From DAIDKA01 sp963726995 (GTDB lineage Bacteria; Pseudomonadota; Gammaproteobacteria; Steroidobacterales; Steroidobacteraceae), in NCBI GenBank assembly GCA_963726995.1, contig CAVSEP010000004.1, positions 186,001-250,000 of the forward strand: a stretch of 64,000 nucleotides of DNA, read 5' to 3'. Position numbers and translations under genes: made by a program. The notes beneath the pieces were generated by a model. It did not search any database. It saw only the letters and a program-made list of their open reading frames with translations, and was not told where the DNA came from. Below are positions 35,251 to 43,977 of the stretch, one piece after another (within the stretch, counting starts at the first letter, position 1; every line of letters starts with the position of its first letter).

Positions 35251-36265
35251 TCTCCAGTTGTATGGGCTCGTGGCGCGCAGCCGGGCCGGCCTGCGCCGCC
35301 AGCCCCTTGGCTTCAAGCCATTCGCGATTGAAAAGTCGGGACTGATACTTGGCACCGCCGTCGCACAGCACGGTCACGATGGTGTGACCGGGCCCGAGGT
35401 CGCGCGCCACGCGCACCGCGGCGGCGACGTTGATGCCGCTGGTGCTGCCGACGAACAGGCCCTCCTCGCGCAGCAGCCGGTACACGTAGCGCACGGTGTC
35501 ACCGTCCTCGACATGCACGGCGTCATCCACCGGTGCATCCTTGAAATTGACGGTGATGCGGGCGATTCCGATGCCTTCGGTGATCGAGCCGCTGCCGGTG
35601 GCCTTGAGCGCACCGTTGCGCACGAACTCATACAGGCTGCTGCCCGGCGGATCGGCGAGCACGCAGCGCACCGCGCGGTTGCGGCTCTTCAGGTATTCGG
35701 AAGTTCCGGCCAGCGTGCCGCCGGTGCCGCTGGCGGCGACGAAGGCGTCGACCTTGCCGTTGGTCTGCTCCCAGATTTCCGGTCCGGTGGTGGTCAGGTG
35801 CGCGTGGCGATTGATCGGATTGTCGAACTGATTGGCCCAGATGGCATTGCGCAGGGAGGCGGCGAGACGCTGCGACACCTTCTGGTACTGGTTCGGGTTG
35901 CTGTAGGGAACGGCCGGTACCTTGTAGAGTTCCGCGCCGAGCATTTCCAGCAGCCGGTACTTCTCCGGGGACTGGTTATCGGGCATCACGATGATGCAGC
36001 GATAGCCGCGTTCATTGCAGACATGCGCCAGCCCGATGCCGGTGTTGCCGGCCGTGCCCTCGACCACGGTGCCGCCGGGGCGCAGTTCGCCGCGCTGCTC
36101 GGCATCCGCCACAATGGCCCGCGCCGCCCGGTCCTTGACCGAGCCGCCGGGATTCATGAACTCGGCCTTGGCGAGTATTTCGCAGCCGGTCTCCTCGCTG
36201 ACGGCGCGCAACCGGATCAGCGGCGTATTGCCGACGGTGCCGGCGAAGCCGTGTGTGATACCCAT
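35234..36265 (-). CDS. Cysteine synthase (O-acetylserine sulfhydrylase family)
   Basis: 343 aa PLP enzyme. The Lys in NPGGSVKDRAA binds PLP; TAGNTGIGLAHV is the substrate-binding loop; SGTGGTLAGTSEYLK is the phosphate loop; VGSTSGINVAAAV is conserved near the end. It makes cysteine from O-acetylserine and sulfide, the last step of the pathway encoded around it. The ATG at 36265 agrees with the family N-terminus (GFAGTVGNTPLIRL); the open frame to 36442 is antisense-like and unsupported. Neither cysK nor cysM can be chosen from motifs alone. Confidence 0.9.
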   Translation of the reverse strand: MGITHGFAGTVGNTPLIRLRAVSEETGCEILAKAEFMNPGGSVKDRAARAIVADAEQRGELRPGGTVVEGTAGNTGIGLAHVCNERGYRCIIVMPDNQSPEKYRLLEMLGAELYKVPAVPYSNPNQYQKVSQRLAASLRNAIWANQFDNPINRHAHLTTTGPEIWEQTNGKVDAFVAASGTGGTLAGTSEYLKSRNRAVRCVLADPPGSSLYEFVRNGALKATGSGSITEGIGIARITVNFKDAPVDDAVHVEDGDTVRYVYRLLREEGLFVGSTSGINVAAAVRVARDLGPGHTIVTVLCDGGAKYQSRLFNREWLEAKGLAAQAGPAARHEPIQLENVLVA

Positions 36266-36290
36266 ACGAATGCGATGCTCCGGGCGCGGC

Positions 36291-37712
36291 CTACGCCACG
36301 CCCTCCAGGCAGGGCTCGAGGCTCTCAAGCGCCTGCTGTTGTACGACGCGGGTGACCTCACCCACGAACAGCAATGCCGGTGCGCCATACCCGCCGGCGC
36401 GTGCCACCTCGGCAATGTCGCCCAGTGTGCCATGCACCACACGCTGCGTGGGCAGGGTCGCCTGGGCGATCAGCGCCACGGGCCGCTCGGCCGGGGCTCC
36501 CGCCTGCCGCAGCCGCTCGGTGAGGCCGGCCAGTTGCGCCATGGCCATATAAAAGACGACGGTATGACCGGAGCGCGCCAGGGCCGGCCAGTCCAGGGTG
36601 TCCGCCACGGCCACGTGGCCGGGGGCGAAGGTCACCGACTGGGACACATCGCGCAAGGTGAGCGGGATCTGCGCCGCGGCCGCCGCTCCCAAGGCGGCGG
36701 TAATGCCCGGCACCACGGTAACCGGAATGCCGTGGCGGGCCAGGGCCGCGATTTCCTCCCCGCCGCGCCCGAAGATGAACGGATCACCGCCCTTCAGCCG
36801 CGCCACTTTCAGTCCCCGCCGGGCATGCTCGATCAGCAGGTCATTGATCCGCTCCTGAGAGAGCGTGGATTCGCCCACGTCCTTGCCCACGAACACCCGG
36901 GTGGCCTCGCGGCGCGAGCGCTCCAGAATGGCGGGCGACACCAGGCGGTCGTACAGCAGCACGTCGGCCTGCTGCAGCAGTTGCAGGGCACGCAGCGTCA
37001 GCAGGTCCGGATCGCCGGGCCCCGCCCCGATCAGATAGACCTCGCCCAGCCCCGTGGCATCGCTCGCCTGGCTGAAGCCGGTGAGCTCGGACTGGAACCG
37101 CGCGCGCGCGGTGGATTCCTCGCCCTGGAAGCGCTCGAGGCTGGCGGCCGAGCCGAAGAAGCGCTCCCAAAAGGGCCGGCGCAGCGCCGGCTGCAGCAGT
37201 CGGTTGACGCGCTCGCGCTGGCTGCCGGCAAAGCGGGCGAGGGCCCCCAGTTGCGCGGGCAGCAGGGCTTCGACCTGTTCGCGAACCCGGCGCGCCAGTA
37301 CCGGGGCGGTGCCGGCGGAGCTGACCGCCACGATGAGCGGTGAGCGGTCGACGATGGCCGGCAGGATGAAATCCGAGTGCTCGGCATCATCCGCCACATT
37401 CACCGGTACGCCGGCGGCCCTGGCAAGTCGGGAGACCTGCGCGTTGAGGGCCTCCGAATCAGTGGCGGCAATCACCAGCGCCGCACCCTCGAGGTGCCGG
37501 ACATCAAACGGTGCGCACAGGTAGGTCATCTGTTCGGCCGCGGCGTGCTCGTGCAGCAGTTTCCGGGCGCCGGCGGCCAGCTCAGGGGCGACCAGACGGA
37601 CGCGCGCGCCGCACCTCAGCAGCAGGTCGACCTTGCGCGCCGCCACCGCTCCGCCGCCGATGACGACGCCAAGCCGATCGCGCACCCGCAGAAATATCGG
37701 CAGGTAATCCAT
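36291..37712 (-). CDS. cysG: Siroheme synthase CysG, three activities
   Basis: 473 aa, matching E. coli CysG (457). The N-terminal half (YLPIFLRVRDRLGVVIGGGA) is the precorrin-2 dehydrogenase/ferrochelatase. The C-terminal half, from GEVYLIGAGPGDPDLLTLRA, is the uroporphyrinogen-III methyltransferase with YDRLVSP, RLKGGDPFIFGRGGEE and VVPGITAALG. It makes siroheme for the sulfite reductase at 40093. The ATG at 37712 starts the family sequence; the frame to 37934 overlaps cysH and is not supported. Confidence 0.95.
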   Translation of the reverse strand: MDYLPIFLRVRDRLGVVIGGGAVAARKVDLLLRCGARVRLVAPELAAGARKLLHEHAAAEQMTYLCAPFDVRHLEGAALVIAATDSEALNAQVSRLARAAGVPVNVADDAEHSDFILPAIVDRSPLIVAVSSAGTAPVLARRVREQVEALLPAQLGALARFAGSQRERVNRLLQPALRRPFWERFFGSAASLERFQGEESTARARFQSELTGFSQASDATGLGEVYLIGAGPGDPDLLTLRALQLLQQADVLLYDRLVSPAILERSRREATRVFVGKDVGESTLSQERINDLLIEHARRGLKVARLKGGDPFIFGRGGEEIAALARHGIPVTVVPGITAALGAAAAAQIPLTLRDVSQSVTFAPGHVAVADTLDWPALARSGHTVVFYMAMAQLAGLTERLRQAGAPAERPVALIAQATLPTQRVVHGTLGDIAEVARAGGYGAPALLFVGEVTRVVQQQALESLEPCLEGVA

Positions 37713-37746
37713 GGACTGCCATTGAGGTTCAGGACCTAAGGTCCTG

Positions 37747-38469
37747 TCAACCCTGGGCCGATACGCCGGTCCGGGCCTTGGGGTGCAGGCCGCACTCGCG
37801 CTGCTCGGGCTGCTCCCACCACCAGCGGCCCGCGCGATGGTCCTCGCCCGGCATGATGGCCCGGGTGCAGGGCGCGCAGCCGATGCTGGGATAGCCCTTT
37901 TCGTGCAGGCTGTTGAAGGGCAGCTTGCGCGCACGGATGTAGGCCCAGATCTGCTCTTCGGTCCAGTCCAGCAGCGGGCTCAGCTTCTGCAGCCCGTTCT
38001 GGGCATCCCACTCGACGGGCTGGCCCTCGGAGCGGGTCTTCGACTGCTCCCGACGCACGCCGGTCACCCAGGCGTCATACCCGGCCACGAACTTGCTGAA
38101 GGGCACTACCTTGCGCACGTTGCAGCAGGCGCCGCGCGCTTCCGTGCTGTCGAAGAAGCCATTGATTCCCTGGCGGGTCACCAGGTCCGAGACTTCCTGG
38201 GCATCCGGGTAGATGACCCGGATCTTGTTGTGATAGCGGTGCTGCAGCTTGGCCAGCAGCTCGTAGGTCTCCTCATGCAACCGACCCGTGTCGATGCTGA
38301 CGATGTCGATCTGCGGCACGCTGGAACAGATGATGTCGGTGAGCACCATGGCCTCGGCGCCCAGGCTGTTGGCGTAGACCACACGGCCATACTTCTGCAC
38401 GGCTGCATTGAGGAATTCGCGGACCTGCGCGGCCTTCGATTCCAGTTCCAGGGTCAGTATCTGCGCCAT
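37747..38469 (-). CDS. cysH: Assimilatory adenylylsulfate (APS) reductase, CysH family
   Basis: 240 aa. It reduces activated sulfate to sulfite with thioredoxin. Besides the catalytic ECGLH (Cys 226) it has the paired cysteines CCNVRK (115-116) and CAPC (198-201). These ligate a 4Fe-4S cluster and mark the APS-using class rather than the PAPS-using E. coli CysH. YANSLGAEAMVL is the nucleotide loop. It diverges from cysB, and cysG, the cysteine synthase and the reductase follow on the same strand. Confidence 0.93.
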   Translation of the reverse strand: MAQILTLELESKAAQVREFLNAAVQKYGRVVYANSLGAEAMVLTDIICSSVPQIDIVSIDTGRLHEETYELLAKLQHRYHNKIRVIYPDAQEVSDLVTRQGINGFFDSTEARGACCNVRKVVPFSKFVAGYDAWVTGVRREQSKTRSEGQPVEWDAQNGLQKLSPLLDWTEEQIWAYIRARKLPFNSLHEKGYPSIGCAPCTRAIMPGEDHRAGRWWWEQPEQRECGLHPKARTGVSAQG

Positions 38470-38576
38470 AGTGGAGCGACTTTACGGGTGACAATCCGGT
38501 AACAGAACGAATCATTGCTTCTGATGAGCTGCGTCGCGGTTATGTGGCCCCCGGGGCGCCGGCCATGCCTTGCGGT

Positions 38577-38582
38577 TATAAT
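38577..38582 (+). promoter_or_regulatory. Candidate -10 box of cysB
   Basis: TATAAT, exact consensus, 46 bases upstream of the cysB ATG at 38628. The -35 region is GC-rich and unconvincing, which may mean activator dependence. The shared 158-base gap also serves cysH on the other strand. Confidence 0.45.
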
Positions 38583-38627
38583 GCGGTCACGCCGACGTCA
38601 CTAAAGGGTCTGAAGGGGCCGGTTTCC

Positions 38628-39605
38628 ATGAAATTGCACCAGCTGCGCTACCTCGCGGCCGTCGCCCAGAGCGGACTTAACATAACGGCAGCTGCGCAGA
38701 AACTGCACACCTCGCAGCCGGGCGTCAGCAAGCAGATCAAGCTGCTCGAGGACGAATTGGGGTTCCAGATCTTCACGCGCGAGGGCCGCAATCTCACGCG
38801 CATCACGCCGGCGGGTCAGCAGGTGATCGACCGGGCGCTGCAGATCCTCAAGGAAACCCAGGCCATCCGGGACCTGGCCACCGAGCTGCGCGACGAGGGG
38901 CGGGGCAGTCTGGCCATCGGCACTACCCACACGCAGGCCCGCTACGTCCTGCCGGGCGTCATCCAGGAGTTCCGCGCCCGCTATCCCGACGTGCGCCTGA
39001 ATCTGCATCAGGGCACTTCCGAGCAGATCGCCGAAATGGTCGCGCAGGATCGGATCGACTTCGCCATCAACACGGGCTCCGAACACCTGTTCAGCGATCT
39101 GACGCTGCTGCCCTGTTATCGCTGGCACCGGGTCCTGGTGGTGCCGCGCAGCCACCCCCTGGCCGAGGTCGCCCGGCCCACCCTCAAGCAGCTGGTCGCC
39201 TATCCGCTGATCACCTACACCTTCAGTTTCAGCGGTCCGTCCTCCCTGCAGCAGGCCTTCGCCAAGGCGGGCCTCACTCCGGATGTCGCCATCACGGCGC
39301 GGGATTCGGATGTCATCAAGACCTACGTGCGGCTGGGGCTGGGAGTGGGGCTGGTGGCGCAGATGGCCGTCAACGCCAAGGAGGACGGGGACCTGATTTT
39401 CATGGACGCCTCGCACCTGTTCTCCAGCCACGTCACCTGGATCGGCTTCCGGCGCGGGGTCCTGTTGCGCAAGTACATGTATGACTTCGTGCACCTGCTG
39501 GCGCCCCACCTGGATCGCCGGATCGTGGATCGCGCGCACCGCATGACCACCCCGGAAGAGGTGGCGCAGCTGTTCGAGGGGGTGGAGCTGCCGCAGGCAC
39601 ACTAG
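38628..39605 (+). CDS. cysB: CysB-type LysR regulator of sulfur assimilation
   Basis: 325 aa, the length of E. coli CysB (324). The N-terminus is CysB-specific: MKLHQLRYLAAVAQSGLNIT, then AAAQKLHTSQPGVSKQIKLL with the winged helix-turn-helix. The effector domain has GTTHTQARYVLP (sulfate/N-acetylserine site) and GLGVGLVAQMA. It probably activates the divergent cysH operon and the cysI pair in response to N-acetylserine. The ATG at 38628 has AAGGGG some 11 bases upstream. Confidence 0.93.
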   Translation: MKLHQLRYLAAVAQSGLNITAAAQKLHTSQPGVSKQIKLLEDELGFQIFTREGRNLTRITPAGQQVIDRALQILKETQAIRDLATELRDEGRGSLAIGTTHTQARYVLPGVIQEFRARYPDVRLNLHQGTSEQIAEMVAQDRIDFAINTGSEHLFSDLTLLPCYRWHRVLVVPRSHPLAEVARPTLKQLVAYPLITYTFSFSGPSSLQQAFAKAGLTPDVAITARDSDVIKTYVRLGLGVGLVAQMAVNAKEDGDLIFMDASHLFSSHVTWIGFRRGVLLRKYMYDFVHLLAPHLDRRIVDRAHRMTTPEEVAQLFEGVELPQAH

Positions 39606-39623
39606 CGCCGGCGCGCCGCACTT

Positions 39624-40118
39624 TCAGGAGTGAGCGGCGGTGAAGCGCGGTTCCTGCACGGCGGCGTACGGCACGGCCGGCTGGTACGCCAGGGTGAAGC
39701 GGCGCAGTGCCTGGCGCGCTTCGGCCACGTTCTCGGTGGCCACCAGTTCGAACGCATTGATGCCGCAGCGGACCATGAAGAACAGCAGGTCCTGCTTGAC
39801 CCCCGCGCCCACGGCGCGAATCTCGCCCTGGAAGGCGAGACGCTGCCGCAGCAGGCGCGCCGAGGTGAAACCGCGGCCGTCCCCGGGTCCCGGAAATTCG
39901 ATACCCACCAGCGCGAGGCTGGCCAGGTGCGGCGCCAGTTCCTCGACCTCATCGGCGGGCGCCACCCGCACGCCGACGCGCCGGCCAGCGCCGGTATAAC
40001 GGGCCGGATCGGCGAGGAATTCGCGCTGCGGGATCAGCTCCGCGGAGCCGTCTGCCACCAGCTGCGGCTCGCCGGTCGCGGTGCCCGCCGTCTCAGGCAG
40101 CCGCAAGATCTTTCGCAT
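39624..40118 (-). CDS. DUF934 protein linked to sulfite reductase
   Basis: 164 aa. The DUF934 pattern is present: VRVAPADEVEELAPHLASLA, then LVGIEFPGPGDGRGFTSARL, and RAVGAGVKQDLLFFMVRCGI. The family always travels with CysI-type reductases and is often annotated as an oxidoreductase, but no cofactor motif or cysteine cluster is visible, so a redox role is unproven. The ATG at 40118 overlaps the end of cysI by 26 bases. It converges with cysB. Confidence 0.85.
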   Translation of the reverse strand: MRKILRLPETAGTATGEPQLVADGSAELIPQREFLADPARYTGAGRRVGVRVAPADEVEELAPHLASLALVGIEFPGPGDGRGFTSARLLRQRLAFQGEIRAVGAGVKQDLLFFMVRCGINAFELVATENVAEARQALRRFTLAYQPAVPYAAVQEPRFTAAHS

Positions 40119-41757
40119 AGACGCGCTCCTTGAAGGGGGTGGCGCTGACCCGGCGCACGGTATCGATGAAACGCTCATCCTCGCGGCGCAGTTCGCGATA
40201 AACGTCCAGGATGCGTTCCACCGTGGCCGCCACCTGCGCCTGCGGCACCGACGGGCCGATGACATGTCCCAAGCTCGCGCCTTCCCGCGCCGAGCCGCCG
40301 ATGGTGATCTGGTACCACTCCTCGCCGTGCTTATCCACGCCCAGGATGCCGATGTGCCCGACGTGGTGATGACCGCAGGCATTCATGCATCCGGACATCT
40401 TCAGCTCGATTTCGCCGATGTCGTACAGATAGTCGTAGTCGTCGAAATGACGTTGCAGCTGATGCGCGACGCTCAGGGTGCCCGCATTGGCGAGGCTGCA
40501 GAAATCCAGGCCCGGACACACGATCATATCGGTCAGCATGCCGATGTTCGGCGTCGCCAGATTCAGCCGCTTGAGCTCCCGCCAGGTCTTCAGCAGCTGC
40601 CCCTGCGGCACGTCCGCCAGCACCAGGTTCTGGGCGTGGGTGACGCGGATCTCCCCGAAGCTCACCTCGTCGGCCAGCTGCGCCACGGCCTCCATCTGCG
40701 CGGAGGTGACATCACCGGGCGGCACCCCGACCGGCTTCAGGCTCGCCAGGACCACCCGATAGCCGGGCACTTTGTGGGCCACGGTGTTGTAGCGGTACCA
40801 GGCGCGAAACTGCGCCGCCTCGGACCCGGCCAGTGCCGGTGGTTGCAGGTCGGGCAGGCGCTGGTAGGGATGGGGCTGGAAGAAGCTGCGCGCATGGGCG
40901 ACCTGGGCGCTCGTGAGCTGCGCGCCCGTGTCACGCGAGGCCAGCCATTCGGCTTCCACCTGCTCGCGAAACTGCGCGATGCCCACCGCCTTGACCAGGA
41001 TCTTGATCCGGGCCTTGTGAATGTTGTCGCGCCGGCCGTGGCGGTTGTAGACCCGCAGAATGGCCTCGCAGTACGTGAACAGGTCCGCCACCGGCAGGAA
41101 CTCGCGGATGCGCTGACCCAAAATGGGAGTGCGCCCCAGCCCGCCGCCGACCAGCACCCTGAAACCCAGCTCGCCCTGCGCATTGCGCAGCAGGTGCAGG
41201 CCGATGTCGTGCACCTCGGTAGCCGCCCGATCGGCCGGCGCGCCGCTGACGGCGATCTTGAACTTGCGCGGCAGATAGGTGAATTCCGGATGGAAGGTGG
41301 ACCACTGGCGCAGCAGCTCGCAGTAGGGCCGCGGATCCTCGAGTTCATCGGCGGCGACCCCGGCCAGGTGATCGGAGGTGACGTTGCGCACGCAATTGCC
41401 GGACGTTTGTATGGCGTGCATCTGCACGCTCGCCAGATCGGCCAGGATGTCGGGCACATCGGCCAGTTTCGGCCAGTTCAGCTGCAGATTCTGCCGCGTG
41501 GTGAAGTGGCCGTAGGAACGATCGTAGCGGCGCGCGATCGACGCCAGCATACGCAGCTGGGTCGAGCTGAGCAGCCCGTAGGGGATGGCAATGCGCAGCA
41601 TGGGCGCGAAGCGCTGGATATACAGTCCGTTGCGCAGCCGCAGGGGTCGAAATTCATCCTCCGACAGCTCGCCCGCCAGATAGCGCCGCGTCTGGTCGCG
41701 GAACTGCGCGACACGCTGATCAACCAGCGCCTGGTCGGTGGAATCGTACTGATACAT
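40093..41757 (-). CDS. cysI: Sulfite reductase hemoprotein (CysI/NirA-like), siroheme and 4Fe-4S
   Basis: 554 aa. Two ferredoxin-like/siroheme halves are seen: FTTRQNLQLNWPKLADVPDI and TSGNCVRNVTSDHLAGVAAD in the first, RVTHAQNLVLADV in the second. The cluster ligands are CPGLDFC and SGCMNACGHHHVGHIG. It reduces sulfite to sulfide. No CysJ flavoprotein is present, so electrons likely come through ferredoxin and perhaps the FNR at 34150. Nitrite reductase is the alternative, but the cys context favours sulfite. Confidence 0.9.
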   Translation of the reverse strand: MYQYDSTDQALVDQRVAQFRDQTRRYLAGELSEDEFRPLRLRNGLYIQRFAPMLRIAIPYGLLSSTQLRMLASIARRYDRSYGHFTTRQNLQLNWPKLADVPDILADLASVQMHAIQTSGNCVRNVTSDHLAGVAADELEDPRPYCELLRQWSTFHPEFTYLPRKFKIAVSGAPADRAATEVHDIGLHLLRNAQGELGFRVLVGGGLGRTPILGQRIREFLPVADLFTYCEAILRVYNRHGRRDNIHKARIKILVKAVGIAQFREQVEAEWLASRDTGAQLTSAQVAHARSFFQPHPYQRLPDLQPPALAGSEAAQFRAWYRYNTVAHKVPGYRVVLASLKPVGVPPGDVTSAQMEAVAQLADEVSFGEIRVTHAQNLVLADVPQGQLLKTWRELKRLNLATPNIGMLTDMIVCPGLDFCSLANAGTLSVAHQLQRHFDDYDYLYDIGEIELKMSGCMNACGHHHVGHIGILGVDKHGEEWYQITIGGSAREGASLGHVIGPSVPQAQVAATVERILDVYRELRREDERFIDTVRRVSATPFKERVYAKDLAAA

Positions 41758-41827
41758 CCTAGGGAATATAGGGTCAAAGCGACCGGCTTGGAAAATACCG
41801 GCTTGTTAGGGGCGCCGCACCATTCAG

Positions 41828-42445
41828 TTATGGGCCGCCAAGCGGATGATTATCCAAAGACTTCTGCAGGCCCAGCAGATCCTCCGGTGTGTCGATGTCG
41901 AGGGCCGCGGTGGGCATCGGCACCCGCACCAGCCGCTCGAGTGCCGACTTCAGCAAGGCGCGGGCGCCGGCATCCCCGCGCAACCTGCCCAGCGCCGCGA
42001 AATCCTCGCGCGGAAAGATCGCCGGAACTCCCGCCGTGCCGGCGTACTGCGCGGCCACCCGGCACTGGGGTTGGCGGCGCCAGACCTCCACCAGGCGCCG
42101 CAGATCATCGGCGGTCACGGCGGGCTGGTCGGCCAGCATCAGCAGCGCGCCATCGGCCGCGGCGGGAATCCGGGCGACCGCGGTGCGCACCGAACTGCCC
42201 ACCCCCTCGGCCCAGTCGCGGTTGATCAGAATCGAGGCGCCGGTGTGACGCAGCATCGGCGCAAGCTGCGCGGCGTTGGCGCCCAGCACTACGGTCACCG
42301 ACGGGCCCGCGATCTCCACGGCGCGCGTGACCGCCAGGTGCAGCAGCGGGCGGCCGCTGACGCGCGCCAGCTGCTTCGGTGAGCCGAAGCGGCTCGAGGC
42401 CCCGGCGGCGAGCACGATGACCTGCAGGTTGGGGATCTCGCTCAT
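41828..42445 (-). CDS. MocA/MobA-like nucleotidyltransferase
   Basis: 205 aa. LAAGASSRFGSPKQLARVSG is the NTP-transferase signature, followed by LADQPAVTADDLRRLV and GDAGARALL. The family adds CMP (MocA) or GMP (MobA) to molybdopterin. The MocA subtype is favoured because XdhC lies two genes upstream and such pairs mature xanthine-dehydrogenase-type enzymes. The ATG at 42445 overlaps the preceding gene's stop (ATGA). Confidence 0.87.
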   Translation of the reverse strand: MSEIPNLQVIVLAAGASSRFGSPKQLARVSGRPLLHLAVTRAVEIAGPSVTVVLGANAAQLAPMLRHTGASILINRDWAEGVGSSVRTAVARIPAAADGALLMLADQPAVTADDLRRLVEVWRRQPQCRVAAQYAGTAGVPAIFPREDFAALGRLRGDAGARALLKSALERLVRVPMPTAALDIDTPEDLLGLQKSLDNHPLGGP

Positions 42446-42795
42446 GGCGCCTGCGCGGCGGCGCGCGCTGCCGCGTACAGCTGGCGCTCCTGCAGGATGA
42501 TGTCGGCACTCAGGGGCGCGATGCGTCGCCAGTGGCTGATCGGAAGGGTCTGACCGGCCTGCGGCTCGAGACGCTCGCGCCATGTCTCAATCAAGGCCAG
42601 CAGGCGCTCGGGGGTCACGGTGCCGGCCGGCTCGCCCAGCTGCGCGAGCAGCCGGCGACTCGCCCATTCGATGTAGGCGGCGATCGGGCGGGCCCGGCGC
42701 ACCGCGGCGCTGCCGGTGCGCGCGATGCCGAGAATTTCCTGCAGGTGGGCGCGCTCCCGGGCCAGCTGCTGACGGATGAAATCGGTTTCGTTCAT
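42442..42795 (-). CDS. Hypothetical protein in the molybdenum gene group
   Basis: 117 aa, nearly all helical, charged and Ala-rich, with no cysteine and no signal peptide. Noticeable segments are TDFIRQQLARERAHLQEILG and PIAAYIEWASRRLLAQLGEP. I do not recognise a family. It lies between xdhC and mocA, with a 4-base overlap on the mocA side and 23 bases on the xdhC side, so a role in molybdenum cofactor handling is inferred from position only. Confidence 0.6.
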   Translation of the reverse strand: MNETDFIRQQLARERAHLQEILGIARTGSAAVRRARPIAAYIEWASRRLLAQLGEPAGTVTPERLLALIETWRERLEPQAGQTLPISHWRRIAPLSADIILQERQLYAAARAAAQAP

Positions 42796-42818
42796 TTAGG
42801 CTTGGGTCGCCACGGCCT

Positions 42819-43889
42819 TCAGAAGGGGACGCCGGGGGCGCCGGTGATGCGCGCGTGGATTTCCGCGACGATGGACAGGGCTATGGACTCGGGGGCACGA
42901 CCGCCGATGTTGATGCCGATGGGGGAGCGCAGTCGCCCCTCGAGACTCCCGGCATCGCGGCCCAGATCGGCCAGCAGTTTCTCCCGGCGCCTGGGCGGTC
43001 CCAGCAGCCCCACGTAGGGAATCGACGTGCCGCCCAAGACCCGCAGGTAGGCGAGATCCGAGGGCAGGTGATGGCTCATGACGACCACCGCGTCATATTG
43101 GTTCAGCGCCACGGCCTGCGCCAGCGCTTCGGGTCGGCCCAGCAGTACTTGTTCGGCGTGCGGGAAGCGGTCGGCCTGCGCATAGGCGGGTCGATGGTCA
43201 TACACCGTGATGCGCCAGGCCATGCGCGCGGCGAAATCCACCAGCGGCAGTACATCGGGGCCCGCTCCCAGCAGCAGCAGCCGCGGCGGCAGGGCCACGG
43301 GCACGGCCAGGATGCACAGCGCTTCGGCGGGGCTGCCCAAAACGGCAGGGCGCCGGCTTTCCACCGCCCTGGCCAGCAGGGTCTGCACGGCGTCCCGCAA
43401 AGGCAGGGGCGCCTCGGCTCCCCCGTCCTGGGCATTGGCCAGCAGTACGCTGCCGGGGGGTAGGGCGGTGTCGGGGGAGGCGACCACGAAGGCGGCAGCC
43501 ACCCGTTGGTGGCGCCGGTGGGCCTCGACGAACAGCCGCAGCGGCTGCCAGCCAGTCTCCGGGCCCACCCGCAGCAGCAGGATCTGCATCAGGCCTTCGC
43601 AGCCCACCCCCAGGCCCCACAGCAGGTCATCGCTGCCGCCGGTGTCATAGGTGATGAGCTTGGCCTTGCCGCTGCGCATGACCGCCAGGGCGTGTTCGTG
43701 CAGATCCGATTCCAGGCAACCGCCGGACAGCAGCCCGGCGTAGCCGCCGTCGGCGCCGACCAGCATCAGGGCACCGGGTTTGCGGTAGGTGGAGCCCTGG
43801 GTGTGCACCACGACGGCCAGCGCCATGGCGCGGCCAGCGGCCCGCTCACGTTCATAGAGCGGCAATAGTGGTGCGATGAGGGCTTCCAT
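42819..43889 (-). CDS. XdhC-family molybdenum cofactor chaperone
   Basis: 356 aa. The N-terminal XdhC/CoxI domain has HTQGSTYRKPGALMLVG and GGCLESDLHEHAL; the C-terminal Rossmann part has LLLLGAGPDVLPLVDFAARM, VMSHHLPSDLAYL and RSPIGINIGGRAPESIALSI. XdhC binds molybdenum cofactor, promotes its sulfuration and inserts it into xanthine-oxidase-family enzymes. No such enzyme is encoded in the window. ATG at 43889 starts the family sequence. It diverges from thrA. Confidence 0.9.
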   Translation of the reverse strand: MEALIAPLLPLYERERAAGRAMALAVVVHTQGSTYRKPGALMLVGADGGYAGLLSGGCLESDLHEHALAVMRSGKAKLITYDTGGSDDLLWGLGVGCEGLMQILLLRVGPETGWQPLRLFVEAHRRHQRVAAAFVVASPDTALPPGSVLLANAQDGGAEAPLPLRDAVQTLLARAVESRRPAVLGSPAEALCILAVPVALPPRLLLLGAGPDVLPLVDFAARMAWRITVYDHRPAYAQADRFPHAEQVLLGRPEALAQAVALNQYDAVVVMSHHLPSDLAYLRVLGGTSIPYVGLLGPPRRREKLLADLGRDAGSLEGRLRSPIGINIGGRAPESIALSIVAEIHARITGAPGVPF

Positions 43890-43977
43890 GGAGTAATTAT
43901 GCTTCAAGTTGCGCCGGTTCAAGCGCGTCAGTAGAGTCACGCGGCCTTTTTTGGCGTGCGTCCCCGCAGATGATCAG

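Noticed and set aside
40081..42225. 714-codon plus-strand open frame
   Set aside because: Runs opposite cysI, the DUF934 gene and mocA; its translation shows no family and the three sense genes are solid.
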